A DNA stretch of 12,647 nt from Acidobacteriota bacterium (lineage in GTDB: Bacteria > Acidobacteriota > Thermoanaerobaculia > Multivoradales > JAHZIX01): assembly GCA_020439725.1 (NCBI GenBank), contig JAGQSE010000234.1, positions 1 through 12,647 on the forward strand. The letters are read 5' to 3'. Shown here one piece after another: positions 6,007-12,647 of this stretch. Both the position numbers and the translations under genes were made by a program. Positions within the stretch are counted from its first letter, which is position 1. Each line of letters begins with the position of its first letter. Under the pieces are notes generated by a model. That model was not told the origin of the DNA, made no database searches, and saw only the letters and a program-made list of their open reading frames with translations.

Positions 6007-9000
6007 ATGGCCAGCGCCCCGGATCTCGAAGACCTCCTCGTGCGGCTCGCGGAGCACCCGCGTCTCGGCCCCCAGACCGTTTACCATCGCTATCTCGAGG
6101 CGTCGCCCGAAGCCTTCGGCGAGGTCGATCCGCCGCTGCCCGCGGCGTTGTCGGCGGCGCTGTCGGGTTCCGGGGTCGACCGGCTGTGGAGCCACCAGGT
6201 AGAAGGCCTGGGGGCGGCGCGGGCCGGCCGCGACGTCCTGGTGACGACCCCGACGGCGTCGGGCAAGTCGGTGATCTTCCAGGTGCCGGTGCTCGAAAGG
6301 GCCCTCGCAGGCGGCCCTGGCCGGGCGCTCTTCCTCTTCCCGCTCAAGGCCCTCGGGCAGGATCAGCGGGGCAAGATCGAGGCCCTGGCGGAGCGCGCGG
6401 GGCTGACCTCGCCGGTGGCCGCCATCTATGACGGCGACACGCCGACGGCGGAGCGGCGCAAGATCCGTGACGACCCGCCGCGGGTGCTGATCACCAACCC
6501 GGACATGCTCCACCTCGGCATCCTGCCCCACTGGCAGAGCTGGGTGCCCTTTCTCCGCGACCTCCGGTGGGTGGTGCTCGACGAGCTCCACACCTACCGC
6601 GGGCTCTTCGGCAGCCACTTCCACCATGTCCTCCAGCGCCTGCTGCGCGTCGCACGGCTCGAGGGCGCCCAGCCGGCGGTGATCGCCTCATCGGCCACCG
6701 CCGCCAACGCCGCGGAGTTCGCCGCCGGCCTGGTGGGCCGACCGTGCACCGTCGTCGAAACCTCCGGGGCGCCCCGTCAGGGTCGTCACCTGGTGCTCTA
6801 CCGCCCCGAAGCGAGCCCCTACACGACCGCCCTCGATCTGCTGACGAGCTTTCTCGACGAGGGCCTCAAGACCATCGTCTTCACCAAGGCGCGGCGCATC
6901 ACCGAGCTGCTCTACTCGTGGCTGCGGCGCCGCCGGCCCGAGCTCGGTCGCCGGGTGGTCAGCTACCGCGCGGGTTTTCTGCCCGAGGAACGCCGCTCGA
7001 TCGAACAGCAGCTCTTCGATGGCACCCTCGACGGCGTGATCTCGACCTCGGCCCTCGAGATGGGGATCGACATCGGCGGTCTCGACGCCTGCATCCTGGT
7101 CGGCTACCCGGGGAGCGTCATGGCCACCTGGCAGCGTTCGGGGCGTGTCGGGCGGGCCGGTCGCGAGTCGTTGACGGCGTTGGTGGCGTTGCCCGACGCC
7201 CTCGACCAGTACTTCCTCGACCACCCCGGTGAGCTCCTCGACCGCCCCTGCGAGCGCTTGATGGTCGACCCGACGAACCCGGCGGTGGCGGCTGCTCATC
7301 TGGTCTGCGCCGCCGCGGAGAAGGCGCTGCGGCGAGACGGCGACGCGGAGCTCTTCGCTCGCCACGGCGCGGCCATCGAAGCCCTGGTCGCCGAGGGCGA
7401 GCTCCTCGAGTCCGCCGACGGTCGCGAGCTCTTCGCGCGCCGCCGGCGGCCGCACCGCGACGTCACCTTGCGGGGCAGCGGCCGGACCTGCCGCATCCGC
7501 CGTGGTGTTTCCGGGCCGGTGATCGGCACCCTCGACGGGCCCCGGGCACCGCGCGAGGCGCACCCGGGGGCGATCTATCTCCACCAGGGGCGTCAGTTCC
7601 TGGTCTCCGAGCTCGACCTCGAGGCCGGCGAGGCGGTGGCCGAGGCGGTCGACGTCGACTACTTCACGACGCCCCTGACCGAGAAGGAAACCATGGTCCT
7701 CGAGGTTCTCGATCAGCGCTCCGAGGGACCGCTCCACGCCTGGACCGGGCGGCTCCGGGTCAAGGAGCGGACGGTGGGCTACGAGCGCAAGCAGATGCAG
7801 AACCAGCAGGTCGAAGGGCGCTACCCTCTCGAGCTGCCGGCCATGGAGTTCGAGACCGTGGGTCTGTGGTGGTCCGCGGGCCGCGACATCGACGAGACGC
7901 TCCAGCACCACGGCGAGCAGTTCATGGGCTCGCTCCACGCCGCCGAGCACGCGGCGCTGGCTCTGCTCCCCACCTTCGCGTTGTGCGATCGCGGCGACCT
8001 GGGCGGGATCTCGATCCCGTACCACCCGCAGGTGGGCACCGGTGCCGTCTTCCTCTACGACGGCCACGCCGGGGGCGCGGGGATCACCACCGGCATCTTC
8101 GACCAGCTTGCGGGGCTCCTCGAGCGGGTCCTCCAGCTGCTCGACGCCTGTCCTTGCGAGAGCGGCTGCCCGTCGTGCATCCAGAGCCCCAAGTGCGGCA
8201 ACGGCAACCGTCCCCTCGACAAGGCCGGCGCCGCGCGCCTGCTCCGGCTGCTGCTCGCCCGCGAGGAACCGGTGGTTGCCGCCGCACCGGTACCCGAGAT
8301 GGATCTCGACGCCGTCGACCGGACGAGCGAAGCCGAGCGCCGCGCGGCGGCGGAGGCCGAGGCGGTGGCTGACGAAGCGCCGTCCCGGGTGGAGGAAACC
8401 ATGGCCGAGCCTATTGAGACCGAGGAACCCGACGTCGCTCCCGACCCGGTCGCGGGCCGGCCGAAGCGGCGGCCCCCACGGCGCAAGAGCGAGACGACGG
8501 CAGCCAAGACCGAGCCGCGACCGAGCCGCCGGGCCGGCGAGGGGCCGACCACCACGGTGCTGTTCGATCTCGAGACGCTACGCTCGGCGGACGAGGTCGG
8601 CGGCTGGCACAAGGCCCATCGCATGGGGGTGGCGGTGGGGGTGGTCTGCTTTCTCGAGGAGAACCGCTTCGAGATCTACGAGGAAGCCCAGGTGATGGAC
8701 CTGGTCGAAGCGCTCCGCGGCGCCGACCTGGTCATCGGCTTCAACTCGAAGGGCTTCGACTACAAGGTCTTGAACGGCTACACGGGAGAGGACTACTCGC
8801 GCACGCTGCCGAGCCTCGATCTCCTCGAGGACGTCCACCGCCGGCTCGGACACCGGCTGGGGCTCGACCATCTCGCCTCGGCGACGCTGGGGGTGGGCAA
8901 GACGGCGGACGGGCTCCAGAGCCTCGAATGGGTGCGCCAGGGACGGCTCGACCTGGTACGCGACTACTGTCTGAAGGACGTCGAGATCCTGCGCGACCTC

Positions 9001-9084
9001 TACCTCTTCGGGCGTCGCGAGGGCTATGTCCTGTACCGTCCGCGGGGCTCCCGCGAGGCGGTACGGTTGGCGGTGGACTGGTAG
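6007..9084 (+). CDS. MrfA/YprA-type DEXH helicase (DUF1998) fused to a DEDDy RNase H-like exonuclease
   Basis: A 1025-residue fusion. Residues 1-750 match a whole MrfA/YprA helicase in layout and length: Walker A TPTASGKS at 81-88, DELH at 192-195, SSAT at 228-231, STSALEMGIDIGG at 346-358, QRSGRVGRAGR at 376-386, then the DUF1998 region with a four-cysteine zinc site (CPCESGCPSC at 715-724 and C730). A charged Ala/Glu/Pro/Arg linker (about 752-847) leads to an RNase H-fold exonuclease (848-1003): D854 and E856 in FDLET, D918 in NSKGFDYKVL, and Y987-x3-D991 in DYCLKDV, a complete DEDDy set. In Bacillus subtilis, MrfA (helicase) and MrfB (DEDD exonuclease) are separate proteins that act together in repair of mitomycin C damage; here both activities sit in one chain. 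The ATG at 6007 lacks a Shine-Dalgarno but fits a leaderless start. Helicase and exonuclease calls are firm, the repair role is inference. Confidence 0.95.
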   Translation: MASAPDLEDLLVRLAEHPRLGPQTVYHRYLEASPEAFGEVDPPLPAALSAALSGSGVDRLWSHQVEGLGAARAGRDVLVTTPTASGKSVIFQVPVLERALAGGPGRALFLFPLKALGQDQRGKIEALAERAGLTSPVAAIYDGDTPTAERRKIRDDPPRVLITNPDMLHLGILPHWQSWVPFLRDLRWVVLDELHTYRGLFGSHFHHVLQRLLRVARLEGAQPAVIASSATAANAAEFAAGLVGRPCTVVETSGAPRQGRHLVLYRPEASPYTTALDLLTSFLDEGLKTIVFTKARRITELLYSWLRRRRPELGRRVVSYRAGFLPEERRSIEQQLFDGTLDGVISTSALEMGIDIGGLDACILVGYPGSVMATWQRSGRVGRAGRESLTALVALPDALDQYFLDHPGELLDRPCERLMVDPTNPAVAAAHLVCAAAEKALRRDGDAELFARHGAAIEALVAEGELLESADGRELFARRRRPHRDVTLRGSGRTCRIRRGVSGPVIGTLDGPRAPREAHPGAIYLHQGRQFLVSELDLEAGEAVAEAVDVDYFTTPLTEKETMVLEVLDQRSEGPLHAWTGRLRVKERTVGYERKQMQNQQVEGRYPLELPAMEFETVGLWWSAGRDIDETLQHHGEQFMGSLHAAEHAALALLPTFALCDRGDLGGISIPYHPQVGTGAVFLYDGHAGGAGITTGIFDQLAGLLERVLQLLDACPCESGCPSCIQSPKCGNGNRPLDKAGAARLLRLLLAREEPVVAAAPVPEMDLDAVDRTSEAERRAAAEAEAVADEAPSRVEETMAEPIETEEPDVAPDPVAGRPKRRPPRRKSETTAAKTEPRPSRRAGEGPTTTVLFDLETLRSADEVGGWHKAHRMGVAVGVVCFLEENRFEIYEEAQVMDLVEALRGADLVIGFNSKGFDYKVLNGYTGEDYSRTLPSLDLLEDVHRRLGHRLGLDHLASATLGVGKTADGLQSLEWVRQGRLDLVRDYCLKDVEILRDLYLFGRREGYVLYRPRGSREAVRLAVDW

Positions 9085-9086
9085 CG

Positions 9087-9110
9087 GAGCGCCGCCGGGA
9101 CGGGCGGCTC
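9087..9110. terminator. Stem-loop between convergent helicase and receiver genes
   Basis: GCCGCC (9091-9096) and GGCGGC (9103-9108) form a 6-bp stem with a 6-nt loop, extended by GAG/CTC pairing past a 2-nt bulge. It fills the 24-bp gap between the two converging stop codons and could serve both strands. No T-tract is seen. Confidence 0.4.
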
Positions 9111-9468
9111 AGAGCCCGGCGATGACGTCGAGCAGCTGCTTGTGATCGAAGGGCTTCTTGATGTAGGCCGAGGCACCGGCGGCCATGGCGCGCGCGGTGT
9201 CTTCTTCCTTCCCTTCGGTGGAGATGATCACCACCGGCAGCTCGGCCAACCCCGAATCGGCCTTGACCGTGGCGAGGAACTCGAGGCCGTTCATGTTGGG
9301 CATGTTGATGTCGAGGAGGATCGCGTCGACGTCCGAATGCTGGCCGAGGAGCTGCAGCCCTTCGCGCCCGTCGAAGGCGTGAACCACCTCGTACTGGCGC
9401 AGCATGACGTTGAACATCTTGTGGATGAGCTTCGAGTCGTCGATGACCAGGAACTTTTTGCGCGACAC
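9109..9468 (-). CDS. CheY-like single-domain response regulator
   Basis: A 119-residue stand-alone receiver domain with no output domain. The phosphorylation site is D53 in LLDINMP; the acidic metal-binding pair is D10-D11 in VIDDS; S83 in VIISTEG takes the place of the usual Thr/Ser; K105 in YIKKPF is the conserved lysine. Length is that of CheY. The GTG at 9468 is chosen because GGAGG (9475-9479) lies 6 nt upstream and the protein then begins 5 residues before the first strand; an ATG about 11 codons upstream is possible but has no ribosome binding site of its own. The gene is divergent from the cheA-cheW operon across a 266-bp spacer, so it is the obvious candidate phosphoryl acceptor for that CheA. 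What it controls (a flagellar or pilus motor or something else) cannot be seen here. Confidence 0.93.
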   Translation of the reverse strand: MSRKKFLVIDDSKLIHKMFNVMLRQYEVVHAFDGREGLQLLGQHSDVDAILLDINMPNMNGLEFLATVKADSGLAELPVVIISTEGKEEDTARAMAAGASAYIKKPFDHKQLLDVIAGL

Positions 9469-9474
9469 GACCTG

Positions 9475-9479
9475 CCTCC
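9475..9479 (-). promoter_or_regulatory. Ribosome binding site deciding the receiver start
   Basis: GGAGG (within TTGGAGG) on the minus strand, 6 nt before the GTG at 9468; it favours this GTG over the upstream in-frame ATG. Confidence 0.65.
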
Positions 9480-9638
9480 AAGGGGAGAATTCCATCGGCG
9501 CACCCGATCCCGAGCGGACCCGGCCCGCCTCCAATGCATCCATCCGGCGTCGTGCCGGCCTGCAAGCGTTCGGCAGGTAGCGTAGCGGATGGCGCGTAGA
9601 GCGTGCAAGGGAGTGCTGTAAGACTCGCTCGCACGCCC

Positions 9639-9667
9639 TTGACATCGCCCCGGCGGGGCGCGACACT
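9639..9667 (+). promoter_or_regulatory. Possible cheA promoter with a palindrome in its spacer
   Basis: A perfect -35 hexamer TTGACA (9639-9644) is followed after 17 bp by GACACT (9662-9667), a poor -10 (three of six). The spacer between them holds a 15-bp perfect palindrome, CGCCCCG-g-CGGGGCG (9646-9660), which could be a repressor site placed to block RNA polymerase. The -10 is the weak point of this call. Confidence 0.35.
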
Positions 9668-9734
9668 TCGACCTCCGCCGTTGGGAGCAGTATTCGCGGT
9701 AGAGCTACGTTTCCCTCCAGAGGCTGGCCGGGTC

Positions 9735-11312
9735 GTGGACAACGAATTCCAAGAGCTGTTCGAAGACTTCGTGCTCGAGGCCCGAGAGCGTCTCGACGCG
9801 GTGGAGGAGCTGTTGCTGGCGCTCCCCGGCCAGGCCGCCGCGCAGCGGCCCGAGGCGATGGCCCAGGCGCGGCGGGAGCTCCACACCCTCAAGGGCAACT
9901 CCGGAATGATGGGGTTGTCGGAGCTCCAGCAGCTGGCCCACGGCATGGAGGACCAGGTCGACGAGCTCGATCTGGAGCGGCCCCAGGTCGTCGGCCTCCT
10001 CGAGGGTGTCGACACCTTCCGACGGTTGCTGCGGCGGCTAGTCCAAGGCGAGAGCGAGACAGCGGAGGCCGGGACCGATCAGGACCTGCTGGGCGAGGCG
10101 AGCCAGGAGCTGGCGCTGGGCGGTGTGCGGGTGCCCTTCAGCGAGCTCGACGCGCTGGTCGAGCTGCAGGCGGAGGTGCTGCTCTACCGCAACCGCCTTG
10201 CCGACGGCATGGAGCGGCTGCGCCGCCGTCTCGCCCCCGAGGCCCGCGAGAGCCACGACGCGTGGGACGAGACGGAGGCGGTGCGGCAATCCCTCGAGAA
10301 GACCCTCGACTTCGCCCAGGACCGGATCCTGAAGCTGCGGATGGTGCCGCTGCAATCGCTCTTTCGCCATCTGAACCGCATCGTCCACGACGAGGCGGCG
10401 CGGGAGGGCAAGCAGGTGCGTTTCGATACCGAGGGCGGGGAGACGCCCCTCGACAAGTCACTCCTCGAGCTCGCCAGCGAAGCCCTCGGCCACCTGGTTC
10501 GGAATGCCGTCAACCACGGTGTCGAGGAGCCCGGAGCGCGCCGCCAGGCAGGCAAGTCGGTGGTCGGGCGGATCCGTCTCTCGGCCTCGGTGCAGGGCCA
10601 GGAGGTCTTGATCGAGGTCGCCGACGACGGTGCGGGCATCGACACCGACCAGCTGCAGCAGGAGGCCGAAAGGCGGGGCGCCACGGCGGATCTCGAGCGC
10701 GGCCCCTACGGGCTGATCTTCCAGGCGGGGTTCTCGACCCGCGGCGGCACCGATCTTTCCGCCGGCCGTGGCATCGGTCTGGCGGCGGTGGCGGGTGCGG
10801 TCGAGCGCCACGGCGGCCGGGTCGAAGTGGCCTCGGAGGTCGGGGAGGGCACCCGCTTCCTGTTGCGCCTGCCGTTGTCGGTGTCGATCACACGGGCGCT
10901 CCTCGTGTGGGTCGGCGAGGAGGAGTTCGCGTTGCCGCTGGGTGCGGTGATCGAGAGCCTGCGCTTCACCGCCGAGGATCTGCACGCGCTGCACCACGGC
11001 GAGGTGCTGCGCTGGCGGGGCCAGGTGGTGCCGCTGGTCGACCTCGGTCGGCGTTTCGGTCTGCCGGCGGCGGTTGCCGACGGGACGGCGCTCGGGCAGA
11101 GGTTCGTCGTCCTGGTCGAGGCCTTCGGGCAGCACCGCGGCCTCCTGGTCGACGGCCTGGGCGGCATCCGGGACATCGTGGTCAAGGGGTTGGACCGGCT
11201 GGTGGGAGCGCCCGCGGGCGTCGCCGGCTCGACCATCCTCGGCGATGGGCGGGTGGTGATGATCCTGGACCCGGCGGTGCTCGCCGCCCCCGAGGCCGTG
11301 TCCGCCCCATGA
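9735..11312 (+). CDS. cheA: CheA-type histidine kinase lacking a P2 domain
   Basis: About 525 residues from the GTG at 9735. Domains in order: Hpt/P1 (about 3-105) with phospho-accepting H50 in LHTLKGNSGMMG; dimerisation/P3 (about 131-207, ending in LRMVPL); HATPase/P4 (about 208-380) with N box HLVRNAVNHGVE at 253-264, G1 VADDGAGID at 295-303, and G2 GRGIGLAAV at 344-352; and a CheW-like P5 domain (384-517). A linker of only about 25 residues joins P1 to P3, so the P2 domain that docks CheY/CheB in E. coli CheA (654 residues) is absent. All catalytic residues appear intact. The start is uncertain: the GTG gives a normal P1 start, but the open frame extends upstream to at least 9603 and the ribosome binding site is weak. 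The stop overlaps the cheW start by ATGA, showing translational coupling. It is presumably membrane-array associated via CheW and a receptor encoded elsewhere. Confidence 0.93.
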   Translation: MDNEFQELFEDFVLEARERLDAVEELLLALPGQAAAQRPEAMAQARRELHTLKGNSGMMGLSELQQLAHGMEDQVDELDLERPQVVGLLEGVDTFRRLLRRLVQGESETAEAGTDQDLLGEASQELALGGVRVPFSELDALVELQAEVLLYRNRLADGMERLRRRLAPEARESHDAWDETEAVRQSLEKTLDFAQDRILKLRMVPLQSLFRHLNRIVHDEAAREGKQVRFDTEGGETPLDKSLLELASEALGHLVRNAVNHGVEEPGARRQAGKSVVGRIRLSASVQGQEVLIEVADDGAGIDTDQLQQEAERRGATADLERGPYGLIFQAGFSTRGGTDLSAGRGIGLAAVAGAVERHGGRVEVASEVGEGTRFLLRLPLSVSITRALLVWVGEEEFALPLGAVIESLRFTAEDLHALHHGEVLRWRGQVVPLVDLGRRFGLPAAVADGTALGQRFVVLVEAFGQHRGLLVDGLGGIRDIVVKGLDRLVGAPAGVAGSTILGDGRVVMILDPAVLAAPEAVSAP

Positions 11313-11815
11313 GCGTCGACGCCCGGCCGTCGTGGTTGGCCTTCCGCCTGGGCCCCGAGCGCTTCGCGGTGTCCCTCGAGCGTGTCGACGAGATCCACGC
11401 CTTCGGCGACATCGAGCCGGAGCCCGGCGCGCCGTCCCCGGTCTGTGGCGTGCTGCGGGGCACCGGCGGACGGGTCCCCGTGCTCGATCTGCGCCGCCGC
11501 CTCGAGCTCGCCGACCTGCCGGTCTCGTCCCGCCGGCAGCGGGTGGTGGCCGTGCGCGCCGGCGGCCGCCGCTTCGGTCTCTTGGTCGATCGCGTCGAAC
11601 GTCCGATCGAGCTACCGCCCACGGTCGTGCGGCCGCTGCCGACCATCGCCCGCGGCGAGCGGTCGGAGGAGGTGGCGGGTCTGGTGGCGCTGCGGCAGGG
11701 GTGGCTGATCCTGCTCGACGTCGACCGGCTGGTGAACGCTCCCGGGCTCGCAGCAGAGGTGTCCGGTGATCCGCGCGGCCCCGTGGCGAGGGGCGCTGAC
11801 AACCGAGTGGAGTGA
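11309..11815 (+). CDS. cheW: CheW-type coupling protein
   Basis: A 168-residue CheW domain protein, starting at the ATG that overlaps the cheA stop (ATGA). The domain spans about 7-145: LAFRLGPERFAVSLERVDEI (10-29), GVLRG (47-51, matching the conserved Arg-Gly turn of CheW), VPVLDLRRRL (56-65), FGLLVDRV (89-96) and LILLDVDRLV (133-142). CheW bridges chemoreceptor tips to the P5 domain of CheA. The tail (about 146-168) is Pro/Ala/Arg-rich and probably disordered. The gene lies in the same operon as cheA and the HEAT-repeat gene. The strength of the CheW assignment is high; whether it serves chemotaxis or another sensory output is open. Confidence 0.92.
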   Translation: MSVDARPSWLAFRLGPERFAVSLERVDEIHAFGDIEPEPGAPSPVCGVLRGTGGRVPVLDLRRRLELADLPVSSRRQRVVAVRAGGRRFGLLVDRVERPIELPPTVVRPLPTIARGERSEEVAGLVALRQGWLILLDVDRLVNAPGLAAEVSGDPRGPVARGADNRVE

Positions 11816-11822
11816 TAGAGCG

Positions 11823-12647
11823 ATGGAGAAACCCTTGAACGCCGGCGCTTCCGAGGCCACCTGGGACGAGTGCATCCAGCTCCTCGACCGCCTGCCCACG
11901 ATGCCCCTCGACCAGAGGGTGGAGGCCATCACGCGACTGATCCGCAACCCGAGCCCCGGGGTGCGGAGCCGGGCATTGCGCATGGGGGCGGCGGTGCTGT
12001 CCGACGACATCCTGACCGGATATCTGCGCAACGACGCCGACGGGGTGCTGCGCAACGCCGGGCTCGAGATGCTCAAGATGCGGGGCAGCCGCGGCTTCGC
12101 CTTGGCGGTGGAGCTGCTGCGCGACCCGGACGACGACGTGGTCCTCCAGGCGGTGCTGGTCCTCGACCACCTCAAGGACCCGCGGGCCCTCGAGTCGCTC
12201 CGCGCCCAGCTCCGCCACCCCGACCTCAACGTCGTCCAGGCGGTCATCGTCGCCATCGGCCACCTGGGGGACGCGCGGACCATCCCCGACCTGCTGCCCT
12301 TCCTCGAGGGCGACTCCTGGCTCCAGCTGGCCGCGGTGGAAGCCCTCGGCGACATCCGCTCACCGGTGGCGGTGCAACCGCTGGCGGGTCTCCTGACCGA
12401 TCTGATGGTCGGTCCGCTGGCCGCCGAGGCGCTGGCCCGCATCGGCGGGGCCCAGGCCTTCCGCCGCCTCGCCCACCACTGGCTGCGCTTCCAGCAGGAT
12501 CTCGACGCCGAGACCATGCTCGGTCTCTTGAGCTACGTCCTCGAGGGCCTGCCGCGCTTCCCCGCGGCCATCGACGGCCTGCGCCCCTCGCTGGTGGAGC
12601 ACCTGCGCGACGGCGGTGCGGAGCGGCTGCCGGCGGCGCGGTGCCTG
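11823..12647 (+). CDS. HEAT-repeat protein, N-terminal part (cut by window edge)
   Basis: An open frame from the ATG at 11823 to the right edge, 275 codons with no stop; the C-terminus lies outside. Starting 7 bp after the cheW stop, with GGAG 10 nt before the ATG overlapping the end of cheW, it belongs to the cheA-cheW operon. Residues about 30-215 are a row of roughly 30-residue helical-hairpin repeats of HEAT/PBS-lyase type, for example PSPGVRSRALRMGA (44-57), DPDDDVVLQAVLVLDHLKDP (101-120), HPDLNVVQAVIVAIGHLGD (132-150) and GDSWLQLAAVEALGDI (163-178), each with the D/P-x-V-x2-A-x4-L pattern. No catalytic motif is seen. HEAT arrays bind proteins, so a scaffold or adaptor role for the kinase complex is likely; HEAT-repeat partners occur in some other chemosensory clusters (I recall Cpc7 of Myxococcus xanthus Che7). 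Repeat identity is firm, role is inference. Confidence 0.9.
   Translation, partial: MEKPLNAGASEATWDECIQLLDRLPTMPLDQRVEAITRLIRNPSPGVRSRALRMGAAVLSDDILTGYLRNDADGVLRNAGLEMLKMRGSRGFALAVELLRDPDDDVVLQAVLVLDHLKDPRALESLRAQLRHPDLNVVQAVIVAIGHLGDARTIPDLLPFLEGDSWLQLAAVEALGDIRSPVAVQPLAGLLTDLMVGPLAAEALARIGGAQAFRRLAHHWLRFQQDLDAETMLGLLSYVLEGLPRFPAAIDGLRPSLVEHLRDGGAERLPAARCL

Noticed and set aside
5128..6627. About 500-codon open frame on the minus strand across lepB and the helicase start
   Set aside because: It is antisense to conserved catalytic motifs of both genes and crosses the lepB promoter and terminator; no motif is seen.
10458..12263. About 600-codon open frame on the minus strand, antisense to cheA, cheW and the HEAT gene
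   Set aside because: It crosses three well-supported genes and its product is low-complexity His/Arg/Ala/Gln-rich; it mirrors their codon bias.
1..12647. CRISPR arrays, tRNA or rRNA genes, insertion sequences, phage genes
   Set aside because: I saw no spaced repeat array, no cloverleaf-like or rRNA-like stretch, and no transposase, integrase or phage protein; the only dispersed-type repeat is the REP-like pair at 2097-2187.

Overview
This is a very GC-rich bacterial window. It is densely coding and has no RNA gene, CRISPR array or transposase. Gene content (a NUDT19-like Nudix/LACTB2-like MBL fusion, a lipoprotein-like Cys-rich secreted protein carrying a DGFE-G-D motif, an MrfA-type helicase, and a CheA/CheW/HEAT cluster) resembles Acidobacteriota, perhaps Thermoanaerobaculia-like. 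That assignment is inference from gene style, not proof; Myxococcota or a related deep phylum is possible.

Layout. From the left edge to about 4.9 kb everything is on the minus strand: a P-loop (STAND-like) ATPase cut by the window edge (1-491); a Nudix plus metallo-beta-lactamase fusion (697-2454) that carries a REP-like repeat pair in frame inside its Nudix domain; a secreted cysteine-rich protein of unknown function (2615-3520); and ornithine aminotransferase rocD (3621-4904). A divergent spacer (4905-5148) separates rocD from signal peptidase I, lepB (5149-5889). A 10-bp stem-loop follows lepB. Next comes a 1025-residue protein (6007-9084) that joins an MrfA/YprA-type helicase, including its four-cysteine DUF1998 region, to a DEDDy RNase H-like exonuclease in one chain. 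This is the most interesting gene here.

The right end is a chemosensory-type cluster. A stand-alone CheY-like receiver (9109-9468, minus) faces away from a cheA-cheW-HEAT operon (9735 to the right edge). CheA lacks a P2 domain, cheA and cheW overlap by ATGA, and the HEAT-repeat gene begins 7 bp after cheW and runs off the window. No receptor, CheR or CheB is visible, so the signal input and the output are unknown.

Intergenic stretches are all under 300 bp. They hold several strong inverted repeats (3543-3594, 4922-4956, 5895-5922, 9087-9110, 9646-9660), a consensus TATAAT before lepB, a TTGACA before cheA, and two -10-like hexamers placed so close to the start codon (491 minus and 6007 plus) that leaderless transcripts are plausible.
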